Source of the DNA: an uncultured Bacteroidota bacterium | GTDB taxonomy: Bacteria; Bacteroidota; Bacteroidia; Bacteroidales; CAIWKO01 | Length of the DNA: 6,408 nucleotides | Assembly: GCA_937934705.1 (NCBI GenBank) | Contig: CALGYY010000071.1 | Span: 1 to 6,408 of the forward strand | Direction: 5' to 3' | Shown: piece after piece, positions 1 to 6,408 of the stretch | How the letters are laid out: the number at the start of each line of letters is the position of its first letter | Numbering within the stretch: the first letter of the stretch is position 1 | Position numbers and translations under genes: made by a program | Notes under the pieces: model-generated | Seen by the model: only the letters and a program-made list of their open reading frames with translations | Told to the model about the DNA's origin: nothing | Database searches by the model: none

Positions 1-45
1 CCACCGAGATCTACACTCTTTCCCTACACGACGCTCTTCCGATCT
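1..45 (+). other. Illumina TruSeq universal (P5) adapter, contamination
   Basis: These 45 bases match, from memory and without a mismatch, the last 45 of the 58 bases of the TruSeq universal adapter, including the P5 part (CCACCGAGATCTACAC) and the read-1 primer end (ACGCTCTTCCGATCT). The insert begins right after the terminal GATCT, at base 46. Adapter in forward orientation before the insert is what an untrimmed read-through of a short fragment gives after reverse complementing. It marks a contig end in a draft assembly and should be masked. Any homology or ORF reaching into it is spurious. Confidence 0.98.
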
Positions 46-77
46 CCGGATCCGTGAAAACGGGCACTGCCGGCTAA
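46..77 (+). CDS. Possible C-terminal tail of an upstream gene
   Basis: After the adapter, one frame is open to a TAA at 75-77 and would encode a tail ending ...GSVKTGTAG. It ends 18 bases before the next start codon, a spacing typical of genes in one operon. Ten codons are too few to identify a product or to prove coding. In related pigment clusters the upstream neighbour is often another cluster gene, for example a LolA-like carrier or a ketosynthase, but nothing here distinguishes these. The 5' part is missing because the contig ends here. Confidence 0.25.
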
Positions 78-95
78 GACAGACCCATACAACAG

Positions 96-3000
96 ATGTC
101 AGGATTCTTTCTCAGCATATACGACGCGATCAGAAAACACAGGTGGCTTTCCGTAATGATCATTCTGGGCATCACCGGCCTGCTGGTATGGATGGCCTTC
201 AGGGTCAGGCTGCAGGAAGATATCTCCCAGTTCATGCCGCGTGACGGGCAGGTGAAGAAGTACAGTGATGTCATTAAGAATATCAGGCTTAATGACAAAC
301 TGGTCATAGCCGTTCATTATGCAGACAGTGTTTCATACGGTACAACAGATTCCCTCATCGCTTATGCTGAAAACCTCGTTCAGAAAATCCGCGACAAAGG
401 TCTGATGCAGCATATCCGCCGTTTAAATTTCCGTTTATCGGAGGAAACCCTGCCGGAAATACGCTCTCTGTTCTACCGCAACCTGCCTCATTACCTCGAC
501 AGTCTGGATTATGTGAAGATGGATGCCGGACTGAACCGCATGGCCATCAGGGAAAAGCTTCAGGAGCATTATCAAACGCTGATCAGTCCCGCCGGCGTGG
601 CTTTCAAAGACTGGATTGCCAGCGACCCCCTGGGCTGGACTGCTCTGGCTTTGCAGAAAATTTCCTCCCTTCAATTATCAAAAGATTATACCATTATTGA
701 TGATTGCATATTTACGAAAGACAAGCAAAACCTTCTGATCTTCGTTCAGAGTGCTTATCCTTCGGATCAGACCGCTTTAAACGGCCTGCTGGTGGATGGG
801 ATTGAGTCTTCCATTGCAGAAACGGGCGGGAACGGAATTGAGGCCGGCTACTTTGGTGCGGTTGCGGTTGGAGCAGCCAATGCGCGTCAGATGAAGAAAG
901 ACACCCTGCTGACTATGGGACTGGCGCTGGGTTTATTGCTTTTGCTATTGTCATTCTTTTACCGGAGGAAGCGTATTCTTCTCTTTCTTCTTCTGCCTGT
1001 GGCCATGGGTGCGCTTTTCGCGCTGGGCATGATGCAACTGATCACGGGGAGTCTCAGCACCATAGCTATTGGCGCAGGATCCATCATCCTCGGAATCGCC
1101 ATCAATTATTCCATACATTTTTATACGCATCTGAAGCACACGGGCGATATCCGTCAAACCATCAGGGATCTGGCGGGTCCGATGACCATTGGCAGCCTGA
1201 CGACTATCGGGGCCTTCCTGAGTTTATTGTTCGTAGAATCGGAGGCACTGAAAGACTTCGGTCTTTTCGCCGCGCTGGTTCTGACGGGCAGCGTGCTGGC
1301 CAGCCTGATCATTCTTCCGCACCTGAGCGGACTTTCAGCAAAAGATCAGGGCCGGAAGGTATCAGCACCGGGTATAATTGAAAGGTTCACGGCTCTGCGT
1401 TTCGAGAACAGCAAAATCTGGCTGCTTGTGGTTGGCATATTGACGGTCTTCTTTATGTTCTTTGCCCCCGGGGTGAAGTTCGACAGTGATCTGGCCAATA
1501 TGAGCTATATGCCTGATGAACTCCGGGAAACAGAAAAAAGGCTGAACAGTGTCACCGACACCAATCTCAGTGCACTCTACCTGGTTTCTTCCGGCAAGCA
1601 ACTGGATGAAGCCCTGATGAAAAGTGAGGAGAACGAAAGATTACTCGGAGAACTTCAGGAGCGCGGTGTCATTCATTCCGGAACCGGCCCCGGCCGGATC
1701 CTGCTTTCTGAGGAGAAACAGAAAGAGGGCCTGCAACGCTGGGAAAGATTCTGGGAAAGCAGGCGCGACAGCCTGATCAGCATCCTGCTCGAAGAGGCAC
1801 GGCTGGCGGGTTTTTCCGGGGAGGCATTTGATCCGTTTGTGGAACAACTGAAGCGTCCTCACGGAATCTGCAGTCAGGCAGACAGGGAACTGATCATCAG
1901 CGAGCTTGCGGGCGACTATGTGATCACTAACGACACCTCGGCCTTGGTGATCCAGATGGTTAAAGCAAAACCGGCGCAAAGGGAAGCGCTGATTGCCGCA
2001 CTGCCCGATGATGAGCAGACCACACTCATCGACAGGCGACACATGGCTACCGTTTTCGCCGGGGTCATCCGCGACGATTTCAACAGGATACTGCTGATCA
2101 CTTCCCTGCTGGTTCTCATTTTCCTGACGATGAGCTACGGTCGCCTGGAACTTGGTCTGCTGGCCTTTATCCCCATGCTCATCAGCTGGATCTGGATATT
2201 GGGAATCATGGCTCTGCTGGGTATCGAATTCAATGTATTCTCGATCATTCTCTCCGCCTTTATATTCGGACTGGGTGACGATTACAGCATTTTCATCATG
2301 GACGGGCTGCTCAGAAAATTCAGGAACGGCCGGGAGAATCTGCATTCATACAAAACTGCCGTCTTTCTTTCCGCACTCACAACACTCACAGGTGTCGGAG
2401 TTCTGATCTTTGCCGAACATCCTGCCTTACGTTCCATCGCACTTACCACCATTATCGGTATGGTCTCTGTGGTTCTCGTTTCATTCACTGTTTCACCCCT
2501 GATCTTTAAATGGATGACCGAAACCCGTAAGCGTAAAAGAACCTTCCCTGTGACCCTGGGCGGAGTCTTGTACGCCCTCGTTTTTTATTCCTATTTCATC
2601 GGAGGTTGCATCATGACGGTTCTGGCAGGCTGGACCATTATCCGTCTTTTACCCGTGGGTAAAAAACGACGCAAACTCGCCTATCATTATATGTTGTACC
2701 TGGTCTGCAAATCGACCATCTACATCATGTTTATGGTCAAGAAACGCTTTATCAATTTTAATAAGGAAACGTTCCGCAAACCATGCATGGTAATCTGCAA
2801 TCACCAGTCGCTGATCGATATTCCTCTGGCCCTGATGTGGACACCAAAAATGATCATGATCACCAACGAAAGGGTGTATTATTCACCCCTGATCGGGAAA
2901 CTGGTTCAACTTGGCGGCTTTTTCCCCGCTTCACGAGGCTATGAGGAAATCTCCGGAAAACTTAAAGATCTCATCGCGGAGGGTTACTCCATTTTTGTTT

Positions 3001-3959
3001 TCCCTGAAGGTACACGTTCCGACGACGGACGGGTAAAACGTTTTCATAAAGGGGCATTTTATATGGCTGAAGAACTCGGTCTGGAAATATTGCCCATGGT
3101 CATGCACGGAACAGGCGAATACATTCGCAAAGGTGAATATTTCGGCAGACGAAGCGCCATCACCGTTAAGTTCCTTGACCGTATTCTGCCGGGTGATCTG
3201 TCGTTTGGTGAATCTTATACCGAACGCACAAAAAGCATCCAGCATTTGTTCAGAACGGAATTTGATGCGATCAAAGAAGATTACTACAGCACAGTTGATT
3301 ATCACAAGGATCTTCTGATCCGAAACTTCATTTATAAGGGTCCCATCCTGGAGTGGTATATGAGAATCAAGATCCGTCTCGAAGACAATTACCGCATTTT
3401 TAATGATGTTCTGCCCAAAAGCGGCAGGATCACCGATATCGGTTGCGGATACGGTTTTCTCTCCTATATGCTGGCGCTTGTTTCGCCCTCGCGACAAATC
3501 AGCGGGATAGATTATGATGAAGATAAGATCGCCGTTGCGGCTCACGGTATTTCAAGACCATCCAATACAGATTTTACGGCAGGGGATGCCATGGAGGTTC
3601 CGTTTGAAAAAAGCAGGGCCTTCGTGATAGCTGATGTTTTGCACTATATGCCTGAAGAATGGCAGAAATCGCTGATCCGGAAATGCATCGACCACCTGGA
3701 GCCCGGGGGTGTGATCATGATCAGGGAAGGCGACAGCAGCATGGAGAAACGACACAAAGGCACAGCCCTTACTGAGTTCTTCAGCACAAAAGTTCTGGGG
3801 TTCAATAAAACACAATCACAGAACCGCCTGTGGTTCACATCCAGGGAAACTATCTTTGATTCGCTGAAAAACACTAATTTTGCGGTTGAGATCATTGACC
3901 AGACACGCTTCACCTCCAATATTTTCTACCTCATCAGGGAGAGGCCCGCAGGAGGATAA
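96..3959 (+). CDS. Trifunctional MMPL transporter / lysophospholipid acyltransferase / SAM methyltransferase
   Basis: A fusion of three modules in 1287 residues. Residues 1 to about 815 form an RND/MMPL exporter in two repeats, each with one helix, a large extracytoplasmic loop and five helices: helices near 17-36, 270-288, 293-312, 318-341, 363-382 and 386-409, then 441-459, 664-681, 685-709, 713-736, 755-774 and 781-806. The second repeat has a GDDY motif (D728, D729, Y730); the matching site in the first is INY (N337, Y338), lacking the Asp. Residues about 817-1060 form a PlsC/AGPAT acyltransferase with its own hydrophobic lead-in (817-850), NHQSLID (catalytic H903, D908) and FPEGTRS (969-975). 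Residues about 1080-1287 form a class I methyltransferase with DIGCGYG (1114-1120) and an acidic residue after strand 2 (D1139). I recall this architecture from Bacteroidota flexirubin-type loci, where methylation, acyl transfer and export of the pigment are plausible roles. Substrates are inferred. The ATG at 96 gives a natural MMPL N-terminus; TAA at 75-77 blocks extension in frame. No clear Shine-Dalgarno sequence is present. Confidence 0.93.
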   Translation: MSGFFLSIYDAIRKHRWLSVMIILGITGLLVWMAFRVRLQEDISQFMPRDGQVKKYSDVIKNIRLNDKLVIAVHYADSVSYGTTDSLIAYAENLVQKIRDKGLMQHIRRLNFRLSEETLPEIRSLFYRNLPHYLDSLDYVKMDAGLNRMAIREKLQEHYQTLISPAGVAFKDWIASDPLGWTALALQKISSLQLSKDYTIIDDCIFTKDKQNLLIFVQSAYPSDQTALNGLLVDGIESSIAETGGNGIEAGYFGAVAVGAANARQMKKDTLLTMGLALGLLLLLLSFFYRRKRILLFLLLPVAMGALFALGMMQLITGSLSTIAIGAGSIILGIAINYSIHFYTHLKHTGDIRQTIRDLAGPMTIGSLTTIGAFLSLLFVESEALKDFGLFAALVLTGSVLASLIILPHLSGLSAKDQGRKVSAPGIIERFTALRFENSKIWLLVVGILTVFFMFFAPGVKFDSDLANMSYMPDELRETEKRLNSVTDTNLSALYLVSSGKQLDEALMKSEENERLLGELQERGVIHSGTGPGRILLSEEKQKEGLQRWERFWESRRDSLISILLEEARLAGFSGEAFDPFVEQLKRPHGICSQADRELIISELAGDYVITNDTSALVIQMVKAKPAQREALIAALPDDEQTTLIDRRHMATVFAGVIRDDFNRILLITSLLVLIFLTMSYGRLELGLLAFIPMLISWIWILGIMALLGIEFNVFSIILSAFIFGLGDDYSIFIMDGLLRKFRNGRENLHSYKTAVFLSALTTLTGVGVLIFAEHPALRSIALTTIIGMVSVVLVSFTVSPLIFKWMTETRKRKRTFPVTLGGVLYALVFYSYFIGGCIMTVLAGWTIIRLLPVGKKRRKLAYHYMLYLVCKSTIYIMFMVKKRFINFNKETFRKPCMVICNHQSLIDIPLALMWTPKMIMITNERVYYSPLIGKLVQLGGFFPASRGYEEISGKLKDLIAEGYSIFVFPEGTRSDDGRVKRFHKGAFYMAEELGLEILPMVMHGTGEYIRKGEYFGRRSAITVKFLDRILPGDLSFGESYTERTKSIQHLFRTEFDAIKEDYYSTVDYHKDLLIRNFIYKGPILEWYMRIKIRLEDNYRIFNDVLPKSGRITDIGCGYGFLSYMLALVSPSRQISGIDYDEDKIAVAAHGISRPSNTDFTAGDAMEVPFEKSRAFVIADVLHYMPEEWQKSLIRKCIDHLEPGGVIMIREGDSSMEKRHKGTALTEFFSTKVLGFNKTQSQNRLWFTSRETIFDSLKNTNFAVEIIDQTRFTSNIFYLIRERPAGG

Positions 3960-4011
3960 TCCGGTTCCGGTTCTGATCAGCCTTCAATTTTTCTGATAAA
4001 ATCAAGAAACA

Positions 4012-5505
4012 GTGTACGATATTGTGATCATCGGTTCCGGATTGGGCGGTTTGCTGTGCGGCAATATCCTGAGCCGGGAGGGACTCAGTGTATGTGTGCT
4101 CGAGAAGCACTTTCAGGCAGGTGGCTGTCTGCAGAATTTCAGTCGTGAAGGCTGTATATTCGACACCGGAATCCATTACATAGGCAGTCTGGATGAAGGC
4201 CAGGTACTGAACCGCTACTTCAGGTACTTCGGTCTGCTGGATGAACTGCCCCTTAAAAGAATGGATGCTGATGGTTTTGACAGGATCAGTTTCGCATCCG
4301 ATCCCACTGAGTACCCTTATGCTATGGGATCTGAGGCTTTCGTGGAGCGGCTGCTGGAATTCTTTCCCGCCGAAAGGGCGGCCCTTGAATCATACGTAGC
4401 CAGGATCAGGGATGTGGCCGACCACTTTCCCCTTTACAACATTTCTGATGAGCAGGCCGACTTTTCCGAAACGAGTATGTACGGGGAGAACGCTTACGAA
4501 GTGATTGCCTCACTCACCAAAAATGAAAAGCTGCGCCAGGTTCTGGCGGGTACCTCTCCACTGTATGCCGGGGTTCGCGACAAAACGCCCTTTTATGTAC
4601 ACGCCCTGGTCAATTATTCCTTCATGGAAAGTTCGTGGCGGGTGGTCGACGGAAGCGCCTCCATCGCCCGTCTCCTTTGCCGGTCGATTGAAAACAACGG
4701 GGGCACCATCATGACCCGCAGCGAAGCCTCCACTTTCCGTTTCAGCAACGGACAGATCTCCGCCGTGGAACTCACCAACGGAGAAATCGTCGAAGGAAGA
4801 CAATTCATCAGTGACATCCATCCGGCCATGATCCTGGGGATGATCCCTGATGGCGCCATCAGAAAAGCCTACCGTAACCGTATTGTGCAGCTGGAAAACA
4901 CGATCTCTTCATTCTCTGTATATATCGTATTTAAGAAGGAATCATTCCCTTACCTCAATTACAATCTTTATTATTACAGAAATAATGATATATGGGATTC
5001 ATCAAACTATGTCCCGGGACAGGCCGCATCCAACTTTCTTTTGCTGACTCCTGCTTCATCCACATCGGATCAGTGGGCTGATTCGATCGTCATCATGTCA
5101 TATATGCACTATGATGAAGTGAAGAAGTGGGAGAACACACGAATCGGAAAGCGGGGTTCGGATTACGAAGAATTTAAAAAACACAGAGCAGAAGAACTGA
5201 TCAGTCTGGTAGAGGAAAAGATTCCCGACTTCCGTAAGCATATTCACTCTTATTACACCTCCAGCCCGCTGACCTATCGTGATTATACCGGATCACCTGA
5301 AGGTTCGCTGTACGGTGTTCTGAAAGACTGCACGGATCCCCTTAAATCACTGATCTCTCCGCGCACAAAAATACCCAATCTCTTGCTGACCGGGCAGAAC
5401 ATCATCCTTCACGGGGCTCTCGGAGTAACCATTGCTGCTGTTACAACCTGCTCCGAGATCCTCGGCTCGTCATACCTAGTGGGCAAGATCAAATCCCAAT
5501 CCTGA
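4012..5505 (+). CDS. NAD(P)/FAD-dependent oxidoreductase, CrtISO/RetSat (phytoene desaturase-like) family
   Basis: A 497-residue flavoprotein. The N-terminus is a dinucleotide-binding Rossmann fold: IVIIGSGLGG (residues 4-13) followed by E31 at the end of strand 2, which should bind the FAD ribose, then AGG (36-38). DTGIHYIG (51-58) and the VVDGSASIARLL stretch followed by NNGG (211-231) fit the carotenoid isomerase / retinol saturase / phytoene desaturase superfamily. Near the C-terminus LLLTGQN (457-463) and HGALGVT (467-473) form the second FAD-contacting motif. Length is normal for the family, and I see no signal peptide. In flexirubin-type clusters this enzyme is a regular neighbour of the fused transporter; saturating, desaturating or isomerising the polyene chain is an inference. 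The start is GTG: TAA at 3997-3999 in the same frame leaves no upstream ATG, and starting later would destroy the FAD motif. Only a weak AAGAA (4004-4008) precedes it. It lies 52 bases after the previous gene and probably shares its transcript. Confidence 0.9.
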   Translation: MYDIVIIGSGLGGLLCGNILSREGLSVCVLEKHFQAGGCLQNFSREGCIFDTGIHYIGSLDEGQVLNRYFRYFGLLDELPLKRMDADGFDRISFASDPTEYPYAMGSEAFVERLLEFFPAERAALESYVARIRDVADHFPLYNISDEQADFSETSMYGENAYEVIASLTKNEKLRQVLAGTSPLYAGVRDKTPFYVHALVNYSFMESSWRVVDGSASIARLLCRSIENNGGTIMTRSEASTFRFSNGQISAVELTNGEIVEGRQFISDIHPAMILGMIPDGAIRKAYRNRIVQLENTISSFSVYIVFKKESFPYLNYNLYYYRNNDIWDSSNYVPGQAASNFLLLTPASSTSDQWADSIVIMSYMHYDEVKKWENTRIGKRGSDYEEFKKHRAEELISLVEEKIPDFRKHIHSYYTSSPLTYRDYTGSPEGSLYGVLKDCTDPLKSLISPRTKIPNLLLTGQNIILHGALGVTIAAVTTCSEILGSSYLVGKIKSQS

Positions 5506-5509
5506 CTCC

Positions 5510-6408
5510 ATGCTCATGAAGCATTCCGTTATCAAGCCCCTGATCATTTTCTTTCTGTGCAGTGCCGTTCTTATCCCTGCCGGATACTTCTCGCTGAGAC
5601 ATTGGCTGATCCAGGAGCCGCCGCACATTGAATTCTGCAGCATCGACAGCCAGATCCCGCAGAATATTCATGACAGTCTTCAGGTCCTGGGCAGTAACTG
5701 GATCCATCTCAATGATTACGGATTATGGGAAATGTACACGAGCGGGGGGGCTTATGAGAGAGGGCGTGCAGCCGGAAAACTGAGCAGTAATCTTATCGAT
5801 TTCCAGGAAAGAGTGTTTATCGAAAGGATCGATCAGTTGGTTCCTTCACGATCATACCAGAGATTCCTGCGTTTGCTGATCGCTTTGTTCAATCAAGACG
5901 TTGACCACAATATTCCGGCAGAATATCTGGAAGAAATCTACGGCATATCACGCTCAGCACATGATGACTACGATTTTGTCGGACCCAAATACGACCGCAT
6001 GCTGCATTACCACGGGGCGCATGACATCGGGCATATGTTGCAGAACTATAACCTGGTGGGATGTACCAGTTTTGCTTTGTGGGGAAAAAAGAGTGCAGAC
6101 TCCGGACTGATCGTAGGAAGGAACTTCGATTTTTATGTCGGAGATGACTTCGATAAAGAAAAAATTGTGGAATTCTGCAGGCCTGATTCAGGCTACGGTT
6201 TCATGTTTATCACCTGGGGCGGCATGAGGGGAGTGGTTTCCGGTATGAACGAGAAAGGGCTGACGGTGACCCTGAACGCGGCAAAATCTGTGATACCGCT
6301 GAAAGTGGCGGATCCTGTTTCCCTGATTGCACGTGAAATCCTGCAATACGCATCAAACATTGATGAAGCAGTTGCAATCGCCGAAAGGAGACCCTGCTTT
6401 GTTTCGGA
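5510..6408 (+). CDS. C45-family autoproteolytic acyltransferase/hydrolase, membrane-anchored, 3' end missing
   Basis: The frame stays open from ATG 5510 to the window edge (299 codons plus two bases), so the C-terminus is missing. Residues about 8-27 are hydrophobic after K4, H5 and K9, giving a signal peptide or uncleaved anchor. There is no good lipobox: C17 is preceded by FFL. Residues 79-89 (GGAYERGRAAG) match the G-x-x-x-E-x-G type element seen early in C45 enzymes. VGCTSFALWG (183-192) supplies the expected Gly-Cys cleavage point, with C185 as N-terminal nucleophile after self-processing, and GRNFDF (203-208) is the conserved R-N-x-D element that follows. The family is that of isopenicillin N / 6-APA acyltransferase, Ntn hydrolases that transfer or remove acyl groups. 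In pigment loci a role in esterifying or hydrolysing an acyl intermediate in the periplasm is plausible but inferred. The start is 4 bases after the preceding stop, so expression is probably coupled. A second ATG at 5516 is an equally possible start. Confidence 0.85.
   Translation, partial: MLMKHSVIKPLIIFFLCSAVLIPAGYFSLRHWLIQEPPHIEFCSIDSQIPQNIHDSLQVLGSNWIHLNDYGLWEMYTSGGAYERGRAAGKLSSNLIDFQERVFIERIDQLVPSRSYQRFLRLLIALFNQDVDHNIPAEYLEEIYGISRSAHDDYDFVGPKYDRMLHYHGAHDIGHMLQNYNLVGCTSFALWGKKSADSGLIVGRNFDFYVGDDFDKEKIVEFCRPDSGYGFMFITWGGMRGVVSGMNEKGLTVTLNAAKSVIPLKVADPVSLIAREILQYASNIDEAVAIAERRPCFVS

Noticed and set aside
46..95. Possible promoter before the first gene
   Set aside because: I looked for the Bacteroidota -33 TTTG and -7 TAnnTTTG elements and found none; the short spacing after a likely stop codon suggests an operon-internal position.
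1641..2345. Long minus-strand open frame of 234 codons
   Set aside because: It lies wholly within the MMPL domain reading on the plus strand, shows no recognisable domain, and is rich in Gln, Asp and His as antisense shadow frames often are.
2931..3545. Minus-strand open frame of 204 codons
   Set aside because: It is antisense to the PlsC and methyltransferase motifs, which are clearly coding on the plus strand, and has no domain features of its own.
3950..3955. Perfect AGGAGG, possible Shine-Dalgarno site for the next gene
   Set aside because: It lies inside the final Gly-Gly codons of the fused transporter gene and 56 bases before the GTG start; no usable start codon follows at the right distance.
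3990..4009. Imperfect AT-rich inverted repeat (TTTCTGAT / ATCAAGAAA) that might be a terminator or RNA hairpin
   Set aside because: The three-base loop, one bulge and few G-C pairs make it very weak, and there is no U-run after it; it more likely reflects AT-rich spacer sequence.
5557..5560. Lipoprotein signal around C17 of the C45 protein
   Set aside because: The residues before the Cys are F-F-L, which do not fit the usual [small]-[small]-Cys lipobox; a signal peptide or membrane anchor is more likely.

Overview
The window looks like part of a flexirubin / aryl-polyene (arylpolyene-dialkylresorcinol type) pigment locus from a member of the Bacteroidota. Three adjacent plus-strand genes encode a fused MMPL-exporter/acyltransferase/methyltransferase, a CrtISO/RetSat-like FAD oxidoreductase and a C45-family (penicillin acyltransferase-like) Ntn hydrolase. 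I know this combination and order from Bacteroidota flexirubin-type clusters. None of the three starts has a convincing Shine-Dalgarno sequence, which also fits that phylum. Base composition looks close to half G+C, so this is not a low-GC Flavobacterium. I cannot place it below phylum level.

Layout. Positions 1-45 are not biological: they match the 3' 45 bases of the Illumina TruSeq universal (P5) adapter, so genomic sequence starts at 46. Positions 46-77 may hold the last codons of an upstream gene ending in TAA. Positions 96-3959 encode the 1287-residue trifunctional membrane protein. After a 52-bp gap, 4012-5505 encodes a 497-residue FAD-dependent oxidoreductase that starts at GTG. After a 4-bp gap, a membrane-anchored C45-type acyltransferase/hydrolase starts at 5510 and runs off the right edge without a stop. 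There is no gene-free stretch over 300 bases, and I saw no RNA gene, CRISPR array, transposon or convincing promoter or terminator.

How the genes may work together (inference). In such clusters a type II fatty-acid-like system, not in this window, builds an aryl-capped polyene acid, which is joined to a dialkylresorcinol or a lipid and delivered to the outer membrane. The fused protein could methylate the aryl head (methyltransferase domain), transfer the acyl chain to a lipid acceptor (PlsC domain) and move the product out of the inner membrane (MMPL domain). The oxidoreductase could adjust polyene double bonds. The C45 protein probably acts outside the cytoplasmic membrane, transferring or hydrolysing an acyl group. 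The gene set itself is known, so the most noteworthy points are the adapter artefact, the asymmetric MMPL proton-relay motif, the membrane-anchored C45 enzyme and a high density of GATC sites.
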